The notes beneath the pieces were generated by a model. It had not been told where the DNA came from. It did no database searches and saw only the letters and a list, made by a program, of their open reading frames with translations. A stretch of 64,000 nt of DNA from JTS-RE37 sp963756115. Lineage in GTDB: Bacteria; Bacteroidota; Bacteroidia; Flavobacteriales; Flavobacteriaceae. The stretch's first letter is position 1; the number at the start of each line of letters is the position of its first letter. The position numbers and the translations under genes were made by a program. The stretch lies in NCBI GenBank assembly GCA_963756115.1, contig CAVWMN010000010.1, positions 124,001 to 188,000 on the forward strand. The letters run 5' to 3'. Of the stretch, positions 26,480-35,101 are shown piece by piece.

Positions 26480-26487
26480 TAATTTTG
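26480..26487 (+). promoter_or_regulatory. -7 box at the bamD operon
   Basis: TAATTTTG matches TAnnTTTG exactly. It lies only 4 bp before the first ATG of the frame (26492), so transcription would start at about that ATG and the second ATG at 26504 becomes the likely translation start. No good TTG is seen at the -33 position. Confidence 0.45.
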
Positions 26488-26503
26488 CAAAATGTTTTTT
26501 AAA

Positions 26504-27334
26504 ATGAAGCAAGTATTTATAATGCTATCCGCAGTCGCGGTACTGGCTTCTTGCAACGAGTACCAAAAAGTACTCAAAAGCGAGGACACCAGCCTGAAAT
26601 ACGATTTGGCGGAAAAATTGTACAACGAGGGGGATTTTAAACGGGCGAACAGGCTTTTTGAACAAATTTCCCCAAAGTACGTTGGGAAACCCCAGGGGGA
26701 GCGTGTTATGTTTTTTTTGTCAGATACCTATTACAAGATCGGGGATTATAATTTTGCAGGGTATCAGTTTGAGCGGTTTTTAAAATCGTATCCGAAAAGC
26801 GATAAAGCCGTGGAAGCATCTTTTTTGGGTGCCAAGAGTTATTTTGAACTGTCACCCGCCTATTCACTGGACCAGACCGATACGGACAAGGCCCTTGTTA
26901 AACTTCAGTCATTTATCAATTCCTACCCTGAATCGGAATATCTTGCAGAAGCCAATGCCATGGCTCAGGAACTGACAACCAAAAAAGAAAAAAAAGCCTT
27001 TGAAATTGCGAAACAATACACCCGTCTGGGAAAATCCTATATGTTGGAGTTCAATATTTCCGCAATAGAGGCGTTGGATAATTTTATATCCGAGAACCCG
27101 GGAACCATTTACCGGGAAGACGCCTTATACCTTAAAGTGGAGGCCACAACCAATCTGGCATTGAACAGTACGCTCAGCAAGAAGAAGGAGCGACTCGAGG
27201 AGGCTAAGGCCGCCTACGAAAACCTGATAAAATATTACCCGGAAACCAAATACGCCCGGGATGCCAATAACATGGCCGAAAAAGTAAACAAAGAATTAAC
27301 TAATTTTTCTGCTGCAGAAAAACTTTCTAAATAA
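26504..27334 (+). CDS. bamD: Outer membrane assembly lipoprotein BamD
   Basis: A 276-residue lipoprotein (MKQVFIMLSAVAVLASCNEY, lipobox LASC) with TPR repeats of the BamD type: KLYNEGDFKRANRLFEQI, YKIGDYNFAGYQFERFL, and YENLIKYYPETKYARDANNM. BamD is the essential partner of BamA in inserting beta-barrel proteins into the outer membrane. The ATG at 26504 is chosen over 26492 because of the promoter box at 26480-26487. It is first in an operon with rpoZ, coaBC, a DUF4835 gene and probably recN, an order I know from other Bacteroidota. Confidence 0.9.
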   Translation: MKQVFIMLSAVAVLASCNEYQKVLKSEDTSLKYDLAEKLYNEGDFKRANRLFEQISPKYVGKPQGERVMFFLSDTYYKIGDYNFAGYQFERFLKSYPKSDKAVEASFLGAKSYFELSPAYSLDQTDTDKALVKLQSFINSYPESEYLAEANAMAQELTTKKEKKAFEIAKQYTRLGKSYMLEFNISAIEALDNFISENPGTIYREDALYLKVEATTNLALNSTLSKKKERLEEAKAAYENLIKYYPETKYARDANNMAEKVNKELTNFSAAEKLSK

Positions 27335-27336
27335 AT

Positions 27337-27666
27337 ATGAGCGATCTAAAGAATTCCAAAGCACCCGTTTCTACCGTGACCATCAACCGGAATGAATTTG
27401 ATGATAAGACGGAAAATATTTATGAAGCGATCTCTATCACAGCCAAAAGGGCGATCCAGATCAATTCTGAAATAAAGAAGGAACTTCTGGAAAAACTGGA
27501 AGAGTTTGCAACTTACAGCGACAGCCTCGAAGAGGTTTTCGAGAACAAGGAACAAATTGAAGTTTCCAAATTTTACGAAAAACTACCCAAACCCCATGCA
27601 TTAGCTGTTATGGAATGGCTGGATGATAAAATATACTACAGGAATACAGAGAAAGACCAACAGTGA
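27337..27666 (+). CDS. rpoZ: RNA polymerase omega subunit, Bacteroidota type
   Basis: A 109-residue protein with the omega core NIYEAISITAKRAIQINSEIK and a Bacteroidota-specific C-terminal extension (FYEKLPKPHALAVMEWLDDKIYY split over two helices). Omega helps assemble RNA polymerase by clamping the beta' subunit. It starts 2 bp after bamD and ends 1 bp before the coaBC start. Confidence 0.85.
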   Translation: MSDLKNSKAPVSTVTINRNEFDDKTENIYEAISITAKRAIQINSEIKKELLEKLEEFATYSDSLEEVFENKEQIEVSKFYEKLPKPHALAVMEWLDDKIYYRNTEKDQQ

Positions 27667-27667
27667 T

Positions 27668-28873
27668 ATGTTGGGCGGCAAGAACATCCTTTTGGGGGTT
27701 ACCGGGGGTATAGCCGCCTATAAAACACCTTTTCTCGTTCGATTACTGATAAAAGCCGGAGCTGAGGTTAAAGTTGTTTTAACCGAAAGCGCCGGCTCTT
27801 TTGTTTCCCCCCTAACACTTGCCACAGTATCAAAAAATGCTGTCCTGACCAGTTTTTCAGAAGAAACCGAAGGTACCGTAAACTGGAATAACCATGTAGA
27901 ACTTGGCCTGTGGGCCGATCTACTAATTATCGCCCCCGCTACGGCCAACACACTATCCAAGATGGCCAATGGTACTTGCGACAACCTCCTGCTGGCCGTA
28001 TACCTGTCTGCAAAATGCCCTGTTTTTTTCGCGCCTGCTATGGATCTGGATATGTACCAGCATCCTACGACACTGTCTTCATTTGAAAAGTTGCGTTCGT
28101 TCGGCAACATCATGATACCGGCTGCTACCGGTGAACTGGCCAGTGGGTTACATGGGGAAGGACGGATGGCAGAACCATCGGAAATTATTCAATTCCTTCA
28201 GGCCCACCTGAAAAGAGGCCTTCCGTTAAGCGGCAAAAAAGTTTTGATCACAGCGGGGCCTACTTACGAGGCGATTGACCCCGTACGGTTCATTGCGAAT
28301 CATTCCACCGGGATGATGGGATACGAACTCGCCAAATCCGCAGCTGCCATGGGAGCCGGGGTAACGCTTATTTCGGGCCCAACGCACTTGTCCGTTCAAC
28401 ATTCCGGGATCCGGGTGGTTCCCGTGGTTTCCGCGGCAGAGATGTTTGCCGCTGCCTTGGAACATTATGACGAAATGGATATTGTAATTTGTGCTGCTGC
28501 CGTAGCTGATTACCGGCCTAAACACGCTGCGGGCCAAAAAATAAAAAAAGGTGCGGATACCATTTCATTGGAACTGGTACGAAATCCGGATATCCTGGCG
28601 ACTATGGGCCAACAGAAAAAGAAGCAGTACCTGCTTGGATTTGCACTTGAAACGGAAAATGAAGTGGCCAATGCAAAAGAGAAATGCGCTAAGAAAAACC
28701 TGGATGCCATTGTGCTCAACTCCCTGAATGAAGACGGGGCAGGCTTCGGGCTAAACACTAATAAAATAAGTTTTATAGATAAGAATTCAGCGATAAAAAC
28801 GTTTGAAGTAAAAACCAAGGCCGCCGTTGCCGGCGATATTTTGAATGAAATCATCAGGAGGAAGGATGCGTAA
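27668..28873 (+). CDS. coaBC: Bifunctional phosphopantothenoylcysteine decarboxylase/synthetase CoaBC
   Basis: A 401-residue two-domain enzyme of coenzyme A synthesis. The N-terminal CoaC flavoprotein half has GVTGGIAAYKTP, the active-site His in NNHVELG, and the substrate clamp PAMDLDMYQHP. The C-terminal CoaB half has ITAGPTYEAIDPVRFI and NHSTGMMGYELAK. It makes 4'-phosphopantetheine from 4'-phosphopantothenate and cysteine using CTP or a similar nucleotide. The frame runs open from 27623, but the family N-terminus (MLGGKNILLGVTGG) starts at 27668, 1 bp after the rpoZ stop. Confidence 0.93.
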   Translation: MLGGKNILLGVTGGIAAYKTPFLVRLLIKAGAEVKVVLTESAGSFVSPLTLATVSKNAVLTSFSEETEGTVNWNNHVELGLWADLLIIAPATANTLSKMANGTCDNLLLAVYLSAKCPVFFAPAMDLDMYQHPTTLSSFEKLRSFGNIMIPAATGELASGLHGEGRMAEPSEIIQFLQAHLKRGLPLSGKKVLITAGPTYEAIDPVRFIANHSTGMMGYELAKSAAAMGAGVTLISGPTHLSVQHSGIRVVPVVSAAEMFAAALEHYDEMDIVICAAAVADYRPKHAAGQKIKKGADTISLELVRNPDILATMGQQKKKQYLLGFALETENEVANAKEKCAKKNLDAIVLNSLNEDGAGFGLNTNKISFIDKNSAIKTFEVKTKAAVAGDILNEIIRRKDA

Positions 28874-29759
28874 CCCATTGATAGTTTTAGTTTGTCTGCT
28901 ATGCCCGATTATAATCGGCGCACAGGAATTAAACTGTACCATTACGGTCAATTCGGACCAGGTAGGCCAGACCAACCAACAGATATTTCAGACGCTGGAG
29001 CGGTCGCTCAACGATTTTGTCAATAAAAATGTTTGGACAAACAGGGTGTATAAGGAAAATGAACGCCTGAACTGCCGGATGTTTATCACCATAACAGAAT
29101 ACGAGTCCAACAGGTTCGGGGCCAATATCCAACTCCAGTCCTCAAGGCCTGTTTACAATACCTCCTATGAAAGTTCTATATTTAATTATAAGGACAACCA
29201 GTTTAATTTTGAATACATCGAATTTCAACCGCTGATATTTAATGAGAATGTTTTTGATTCCAACCTGGTAGGGGTAATTTCATATTATGTTTACATAATG
29301 CTGGGCCTGGATGCAGACACATTTTCACTGGAAGGGGGTACGGAATACTATAAAAAGGCACAGAAGATCGTTATCCAGGCACAGGGGAGCAGTTTTCCCG
29401 GATGGAGTCAGTCCGCCACCGATAACAGAACCCGCTTTGAACTGGTAGATAACCTGCTTTCCAACACTTTTAGGGAATACCGAATAGCCATGTACAATTA
29501 TCACCGCAAAGGGCTCGATATCCTCGGTGATAACAACAGCACGGGCAAACAGGTGATCGCCGGATCCATGCGCCTCTTCGAAACGCTAATCACGCGAAGG
29601 CCAAATGCCTTTCTTATCCAGACTTTTTTTGATGCGAAATCAGAGGAGATCCAGAACATCTTTTCAGATGGTCCCAAAATCGATATCGTGCAGCTCAAAG
29701 AAACCCTCAACCGGGTTGCCCCTTTTTATTCCAGTACCTGGAACGAAATAAATTACTAA
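28866..29759 (+). CDS. DUF4835 protein (PorD-like)
   Basis: A 297-residue exported protein with a signal peptide (MRNPLIVLVCLLCPIIIGAQ) and the family start ELNCTITVNSDQVGQTNQQIF. Other visible family features are QFNFEYIEFQPLIFNENVFDSNL and a C-terminal VAPFYSSTWNEINY. DUF4835 proteins are widespread in Bacteroidota, normally between coaBC and recN, and have been labelled PorD-like in connection with type IX secretion; the role is not clear to me. The ATG at 28866 overlaps the coaBC end by 8 bp and starts the signal peptide, so it is preferred to 28845. Confidence 0.8.
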   Translation: MRNPLIVLVCLLCPIIIGAQELNCTITVNSDQVGQTNQQIFQTLERSLNDFVNKNVWTNRVYKENERLNCRMFITITEYESNRFGANIQLQSSRPVYNTSYESSIFNYKDNQFNFEYIEFQPLIFNENVFDSNLVGVISYYVYIMLGLDADTFSLEGGTEYYKKAQKIVIQAQGSSFPGWSQSATDNRTRFELVDNLLSNTFREYRIAMYNYHRKGLDILGDNNSTGKQVIAGSMRLFETLITRRPNAFLIQTFFDAKSEEIQNIFSDGPKIDIVQLKETLNRVAPFYSSTWNEINY

Positions 29760-29818
29760 GCGCGTTTTTTTACACTCCCAGAACGGCTATCTTTACCAGA
29801 CAAATTCGGTAACGTAAG

Positions 29819-31471
29819 GTGCTTACTCATTTAGCTATACAAAATTACGCTTTGATCGATGACCTGAAGGTTTCGTTCGGCCCCGGGTTTACAACCATAA
29901 CCGGGGAAACCGGAGCAGGGAAATCCATCCTGCTTGGCGGTTTGTCGCTTGTATTGGGCAAGCGTGCGGATATGTCTTCCCTCCGAAATAAGGATAAAAA
30001 ATGTGTTGTGGAGGCTGAGTTTGCCATCGGCAACTATCAGCTCCGGAACTACTTCGACGCCAGCGGGCTGGATTATGATACGCAAACCATTATCAGGCGA
30101 GAGATCCATCCGGGTGGCAAATCGAGGGCCTTCATCAATGACACCCCTGTTACGCTTGATATCCTGTCTGAGTTGGGAAACAGGCTGATCGATGTCCATT
30201 CCCAGCATCAAACCCTTCAGTTGACAGACAACGATTTTCAGTTAAAGGTTATAGATGCACTGGCCCAGAATGGATCTCAGTTATCGGCATACAAAGCGGC
30301 ACTGGCAGAATTCACCGATACATCCCGGCAATTAGACAAACTGATAGAACTTCAGAACAACGCTATTAAGGAACAGGATTATAATAGTTTCCTGTTGAAT
30401 GAACTGGAGAATGCACAATTAAAGGAAGGCATGCAGGAAGAGCTGGAAGAACAGTTTGAACAGCTCAACAATGTTGAACAGATACTGGAACAGTTGGGGG
30501 TTTCCCATCAATTGCTGTATGATGAACAGGTTGGGGTCCTTGCCCTCCTGTCTGAATTGAAGCAATCGGTTGGCAGGTTAGCTCCCTATGGTACTAAGTT
30601 TAATGCGCTCTGCGAGCGGCTGCAATCAATAGTTATTGAGACCGATGATATAGCCGGGGAGCTGCAGTCCCTGGAAGGCAGCGTGGAAGCAGATCCGCAA
30701 TTGCTCGAGCAGGTGAACAGTAAGCTGCAATTGTTGTACGACCTTAAAAGGAAACACAGTGCCATGGATGTCACCGAACTGCTGTCTGTCCGGGAGTCGC
30801 TTGCGGAAAAAGTAAACTTTACGGAAAATCTGGAATCGGAAATAGCTTCCCTTCGGAAATCATTGGAAAACCAGGCAGATCAGGTCCGGAAGGTGGCCGG
30901 GGAATTGAGCAGCAGGCGACAGGCGGTTCTGCCGAAGTTGAAAACGAGGCTGGAAACTGATCTGGTTGCCCTGGGCATGCCTAATGCCACCTTTAACATT
31001 GGGCTCCGGGAAACCGAACTGTTTAAAAGCAATGGTACTGATGAACTTCAGTTTCTTTTTTCAGCCAATAAGGGAACCGATTTCGGGGAACTAAAAAAAG
31101 TGGCGTCCGGGGGTGAATTGTCGCGTATCATGCTCACGATCAAATCCATCCTGGCAGGCTATGAACAGCTGCCAACCATGATGTTCGACGAGATAGATTC
31201 CGGGGTTTCCGGGGAGGTCTCCAACCGGATGGGTGATATCATGCAAAAAATGAGCAAGAACATGCAAATATTCTCCATAACCCATTTGCCCCAGGTGGCC
31301 TCAAAGGGAGACCACCATTATAAAGTTTACAAGGTAGATGATCAGCAGCATACGCATACAAGGATGAAAGCATTAAGCCAGGATGAAAGGGTAGTGGAAC
31401 TGGCTGAGATGCTGGGTGGTAAAACCTTGTCTGATTCAGCCCTGGCACATGCACGTGAATTGCTCAACTGA
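29819..31471 (+). CDS. recN: DNA repair protein RecN
   Basis: A 550-residue SMC-like ATPase of double-strand break repair. The Walker A motif is GETGAGKSIL (about residues 29-38), the coiled-coil arms span about 160-360, the ABC signature is ASGGELSRIM, and the Walker B is MMFDEIDSGVSGEV. The start is a GTG at 29819, giving the family N-terminus LTHLAIQNYALID; no ATG is nearby. It follows the DUF4835 gene by 59 bp, in which a weak -7-like TATCTTTA (29788-29795) is seen. It may therefore be both read through and independently transcribed. Confidence 0.93.
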   Translation: MLTHLAIQNYALIDDLKVSFGPGFTTITGETGAGKSILLGGLSLVLGKRADMSSLRNKDKKCVVEAEFAIGNYQLRNYFDASGLDYDTQTIIRREIHPGGKSRAFINDTPVTLDILSELGNRLIDVHSQHQTLQLTDNDFQLKVIDALAQNGSQLSAYKAALAEFTDTSRQLDKLIELQNNAIKEQDYNSFLLNELENAQLKEGMQEELEEQFEQLNNVEQILEQLGVSHQLLYDEQVGVLALLSELKQSVGRLAPYGTKFNALCERLQSIVIETDDIAGELQSLEGSVEADPQLLEQVNSKLQLLYDLKRKHSAMDVTELLSVRESLAEKVNFTENLESEIASLRKSLENQADQVRKVAGELSSRRQAVLPKLKTRLETDLVALGMPNATFNIGLRETELFKSNGTDELQFLFSANKGTDFGELKKVASGGELSRIMLTIKSILAGYEQLPTMMFDEIDSGVSGEVSNRMGDIMQKMSKNMQIFSITHLPQVASKGDHHYKVYKVDDQQHTHTRMKALSQDERVVELAEMLGGKTLSDSALAHARELLN

Positions 31472-31566
31472 TTAGCCGGTGGCGCTACCCGCTGTCTCCC
31501 TTGCCACGCTGCGGCCGGGCAGCTTTGATTAAACCAGGGAGATGGCCCTGTTACTACTTTTTTAAA

Positions 31567-31574
31567 TATCTTTG
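31567..31574 (+). promoter_or_regulatory. -7 box upstream of fabI
   Basis: TATCTTTG matches TAnnTTTG exactly and lies 23 bp before the fabI ATG. No convincing TTG is found 17-23 bp upstream. Confidence 0.4.
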
Positions 31575-31597
31575 AAACACTAAATAATAGCTACACT

Positions 31598-32410
31598 ATG
31601 GCATATAACTTACTGAAAGGGAAGAAAGGAATAATTTTTGGAGCGCTGGATGAACAATCCATAGCCTGGAAAACCGCAGAAAAGGTATCGGAAGAAGGAG
31701 GCACTTTTGTATTGACCAATGCACCCATCGCCATGCGCATGGGCCAGATCAATGAACTGGCTAAAAAAACCGGTTCCCAGGTCATTCCTGCAGACGCCAC
31801 CAGCGAGGATGACCTCAATAACCTCGTCACCAAATCCATGGAGATCCTGGGTGGCAAACTGGATTTTGTATTGCATTCCATAGGCATGTCTGTCAATGTC
31901 CGGAAAGGCCGCCACTATACAGATGAAAAATATGACTTTACCGCAAAAGGGTGGGACATCTCAGCCTTGTCATTCCACAAAGTACTGCAGACCCTCTACA
32001 AGTCTGATGCCATGAATGAATGGGGTAGCATAGTTGCCCTTACCTATATGGCTGCCCAGCGCACGTTCCCGGATTATAATGATATGGCCGATAACAAGGC
32101 ATACCTGGAATCAGTGGCCCGAAGTTTTGGTTATTTTTTCGGGAAAGATAAAAAGGTCAGGGTTAATACCATATCCCAGTCCCCAACCCCTACCACGGCA
32201 GGGCAGGGAGTAAAAGGATTTGGTGGTTTTATCAGCTATGCAGAAAAAATGTCGCCCCTGGGAAATGCGTCTGCCCAGGATTGTGCGGATTATACTGTCT
32301 CCTTATTTTCAGATCTCACCCGAAAGGTTACCATGCAAAACCTGTTTCATGATGGCGGATTCTCCAGTACCGGTGTGAGTCAGGAAGTAATTGAACATTT
32401 TTCGGGATAA
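31598..32410 (+). CDS. fabI: Enoyl-[acyl-carrier-protein] reductase FabI
   Basis: A 270-residue NADH-dependent reductase for the last step of each fatty acid elongation round. It has the FabI-type nucleotide motif IIFGALDEQSIAW and the active site Tyr150, Tyr160-x6-Lys167 (LTYMAAQRTFPDYNDMADNK). It is transcribed alone, with its own -7 box upstream and a strong UUCG-capped terminator at 32429-32457. Confidence 0.95.
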   Translation: MAYNLLKGKKGIIFGALDEQSIAWKTAEKVSEEGGTFVLTNAPIAMRMGQINELAKKTGSQVIPADATSEDDLNNLVTKSMEILGGKLDFVLHSIGMSVNVRKGRHYTDEKYDFTAKGWDISALSFHKVLQTLYKSDAMNEWGSIVALTYMAAQRTFPDYNDMADNKAYLESVARSFGYFFGKDKKVRVNTISQSPTPTTAGQGVKGFGGFISYAEKMSPLGNASAQDCADYTVSLFSDLTRKVTMQNLFHDGGFSSTGVSQEVIEHFSG

Positions 32411-32428
32411 GCTTCCGGAATTCATACT

Positions 32429-32457
32429 AAAGCCATTCGCTTCGGTGAATGGCTTTT
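32429..32457 (+). terminator. Intrinsic terminator after fabI
   Basis: AAAGCCATTC (32429-32438) pairs with GAATGGCTTT (32447-32456); two further pairs (one G-T, one C-G) close a TTCG tetraloop. The run ends in TTTTATA. It is a compact hairpin 18 bp after the fabI stop. Confidence 0.8.
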
Positions 32458-32475
32458 ATAGTTACCACAGCTGCC

Positions 32476-33486
32476 ATGGAATTATCATTTTCCTTTATCA
32501 TTCCTGTTTACAACCGGCCCGGGGAAATACGGGAATTACTCCAAAGTTTCGTAAACCTTAACTATAGCCATCCCTATGAGATTGTTGTCGTAGAAGATGG
32601 TTCTGAGGATAGCTCGGAAGCTGTTGTAAAGGCATTCAGTGACACCCTGCCCATTCGGTACCTCGTCAAGGAAAATACGGGCCCGGGGAATAGCAGGAAC
32701 TACGGAATGGATCATGCCGGTGGCACCTATTTTGTCATCCTGGATTCCGATTGCCTGCTGCCGCCCGATTACCTGCAGCTGGTGGAAGCCTCGCTCAGCC
32801 GCTCCTATGTGGAATGTTACGGTGGCCCGGATGCAGCCCACCCTTCCTTTACAACGATACAGAAAGCAATCAATCAAAGCATGACCTCCTATCTCACCAC
32901 CGGCGGCATAAGGGGCATGAAAAAGGGAGTTGGCAGGTTTCAGCCCAGAAGTTTCAATATGGGGATTTCACGGAAGGCTTTTGAACTCACTGGGGGCTTC
33001 GGGACCATCCATCCGGGGGAGGACCCGGACCTGAGCATCAGGTTATGGAGGGCAGGAATTGCTACCCGGCTGATCCCGGAAGCCTATGTATACCATAAAA
33101 GGAGGATAGATTTTAAAAAGTTCTACGTCCAGGTAAAAAAGTTTGGGATGGTCCGGCCGATCCTCAACAAATGGTATCCTGAAACGGCCCGACTAACATA
33201 CTGGTTCCCATCGCTTTTCTGTCTCGGGTTTGTGCTGGCCTTAGTCTGTGGTATTTATGATATCTTTTGGCCGATTATCAGTTACGCGGTTTATGGATTG
33301 CTGGTCCTGTCAGATGCGCTCGCAAGAACCCAGAGCCTGAGCGTGGCAGTCTATGCACTGGCAGCGATGGCCATACAGTTTGGGGGCTATGGATACGGTT
33401 TCCTAAAGTCGGCAATCTTAGTTAATTTTAGCAGGAGGGAACCCCATGAACTATTCCCTGAATTATTTTTTAAAAAGAAAACATAG
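32476..33486 (+). CDS. Family 2 glycosyltransferase, membrane-bound
   Basis: A 336-residue GT-A fold glycosyltransferase (FSFIIPVYNRPGEI; VVEDGSEDSS; the DxD metal motif in ILDSDCLLP; GGFGTIHPGEDPDLSIRLW) with two or three C-terminal membrane helices (about 235-320). Transfers a sugar from a nucleotide donor to an unknown acceptor at the inner membrane, probably a lipid or surface glycan. The ATG at 32476 is preferred over 32449 because the family N-terminus begins there and 32449 lies within the fabI terminator. The YbbR-like gene begins immediately after its stop. Confidence 0.85.
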   Translation: MELSFSFIIPVYNRPGEIRELLQSFVNLNYSHPYEIVVVEDGSEDSSEAVVKAFSDTLPIRYLVKENTGPGNSRNYGMDHAGGTYFVILDSDCLLPPDYLQLVEASLSRSYVECYGGPDAAHPSFTTIQKAINQSMTSYLTTGGIRGMKKGVGRFQPRSFNMGISRKAFELTGGFGTIHPGEDPDLSIRLWRAGIATRLIPEAYVYHKRRIDFKKFYVQVKKFGMVRPILNKWYPETARLTYWFPSLFCLGFVLALVCGIYDIFWPIISYAVYGLLVLSDALARTQSLSVAVYALAAMAIQFGGYGYGFLKSAILVNFSRREPHELFPELFFKKKT

Positions 33487-34440
33487 GTGGCTAAAAAGAT
33501 CGATAATGGACTGCACAAAAGGAAGGTAAAGATATTCCTGATCTTCCTTACCTGCTCTTTTTTGGCCTGGCTGGTCAGCAGGCTGTCTGAAACCTATACA
33601 CAGAATTCCTCGTTCGATCTGGTCTATACCAATACCCCCGATAGCCTCAAGTTGATAGAGTCTTCCAAGGACCATGTTGATATTATCCTGCGGGCCCGGG
33701 GTTTCCAGTTCCTGCGATTCAACTTTGCACCCAAAAAAATCAACATTGACCTTTCTGCAGTCAATTATGCACATTCCCGATATTACATTCCCGAACTGGT
33801 GTATCGCAAGCAGGTGGAAGAACAGTTATACGGATCCATGACCTTGCTCGAAATAGACAATGATACGCTGTTCTTTGATTTTTATAAGATGGCTACCCGG
33901 GAGATCCCCGTACAACCCGACGTTGAGATCCACCTGGGGCAAAATTTCCTGATGGATGGCGGATTGACCATTGACCCTCCCACCATCGTAATAAAAGGCC
34001 CCATGGAAGAGTTGTCAACGGTAGACCACCTGAAAACGGAATATACCGAATTGGAGGATGTATCAGAAGATTTCAGCAAAGAAATCCCGTTACACAGACC
34101 TGAAGGACTCTCCAATACAATCTTTTCTCGAACATCCATTACACTTTCCGGTAAGGTGTTTCGTTTTTCGGAAAAGATAATAAAGGTTCCTGTGGAAGTG
34201 GAGAACCTGCCGGCAGGCTCAGAGGTTAAAACCTTTCCAAATGTGATCTCGATTTTATGCAAGGGCAGAATTGAAAATTTGAAGAACCTCGGGCCATCTG
34301 ATTTCAGGGTAATAGCCGATTTCAACACCACAAGGGAAAACAGCCCGTACCTGGAGGTAAAGTTATCTAAAATTCCCAAGCGCATCCACAGTACGCAACT
34401 GATGGAAAACCAGGTTGAATTTATTATTAAAAGAAAATGA
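33487..34440 (+). CDS. YbbR-domain membrane-anchored protein
   Basis: A 317-residue protein with a single N-terminal membrane anchor (about 13-31, KIFLIFLTCSFLAWLVS) and beta-rich YbbR-like repeats outside the membrane. In Firmicutes such a protein (CdaR) regulates a diadenylate cyclase; no cyclase gene is seen here, so the role is open. It starts with GTG at 33487 directly after the stop of the glycosyltransferase, and its TGA overlaps the coaE ATG (ATGA). So GT2, YbbR and coaE form one operon, as in other flavobacteria. Confidence 0.75.
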   Translation: MAKKIDNGLHKRKVKIFLIFLTCSFLAWLVSRLSETYTQNSSFDLVYTNTPDSLKLIESSKDHVDIILRARGFQFLRFNFAPKKINIDLSAVNYAHSRYYIPELVYRKQVEEQLYGSMTLLEIDNDTLFFDFYKMATREIPVQPDVEIHLGQNFLMDGGLTIDPPTIVIKGPMEELSTVDHLKTEYTELEDVSEDFSKEIPLHRPEGLSNTIFSRTSITLSGKVFRFSEKIIKVPVEVENLPAGSEVKTFPNVISILCKGRIENLKNLGPSDFRVIADFNTTRENSPYLEVKLSKIPKRIHSTQLMENQVEFIIKRK

Positions 34441-35024
34441 TGACTGTTGGCCTGACAGGTGGGATAGGCAGTGGCAAGACCACCGTGGCACGGCTTTTCA
34501 CAGCCATTGGTATCCCCGTATACGATTCGGATACAAGGGCCAAAAAACTGATGGAAGCCTCCGGGAAGCTGCGGACGGGAATTACCGAATTACTTGGGGA
34601 AGCGGCGTTCACGGGTAATAAATTAAACAGGCCCTATATAGCAGGCAAGGTTTTTGATGATAGAGACTTATTGAAACAGCTGAATAACCTGGTGCATCCG
34701 GCCGTGAAAAGGGACTTCAGAAGATGGGCAGCATTGCAGGATGCTCCCTATGTAATTCAGGAGGCTGCCATACTCTTTGAAAACGGTACCTATAAGGAGC
34801 ATGACAAAATCATTTTGGTAACGGCCCCCGAAGAAGTACGGGTGGCAAGGATCATGGAACGGGACGGAAGTTCTGAAAAAGAAATTCGTTCCCGGATGGA
34901 CCATCAATGGAAGGATTCCAGAAAAGAAGCACTTGCACACTTTACAATAGTCAACACGGACCTGGAATGCACCCGGGCATTGGTGGCTGGAATTCATGCA
35001 AAACTACTGCAAACAACGGTCTGA
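34437..35024 (+). CDS. coaE: Dephospho-CoA kinase CoaE
   Basis: A 195-residue P-loop kinase (GLTGGIGSGKTTVAR, residues about 5-19) that phosphorylates dephospho-CoA at the 3' ribose hydroxyl, the last step of coenzyme A synthesis. The typical CoaE segments YDSDTRAKKLM and HPAVKRDF are present. It overlaps the YbbR gene by 4 bp. Confidence 0.93.
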   Translation: MMTVGLTGGIGSGKTTVARLFTAIGIPVYDSDTRAKKLMEASGKLRTGITELLGEAAFTGNKLNRPYIAGKVFDDRDLLKQLNNLVHPAVKRDFRRWAALQDAPYVIQEAAILFENGTYKEHDKIILVTAPEEVRVARIMERDGSSEKEIRSRMDHQWKDSRKEALAHFTIVNTDLECTRALVAGIHAKLLQTTV

Positions 35025-35101
35025 GCAATTTTAACATTTTTGTTAAGGTTAGGTTAAACAGTCGATCAGCAAGATGTTAAATATTTAATTTTACGAAAAC
35101 G

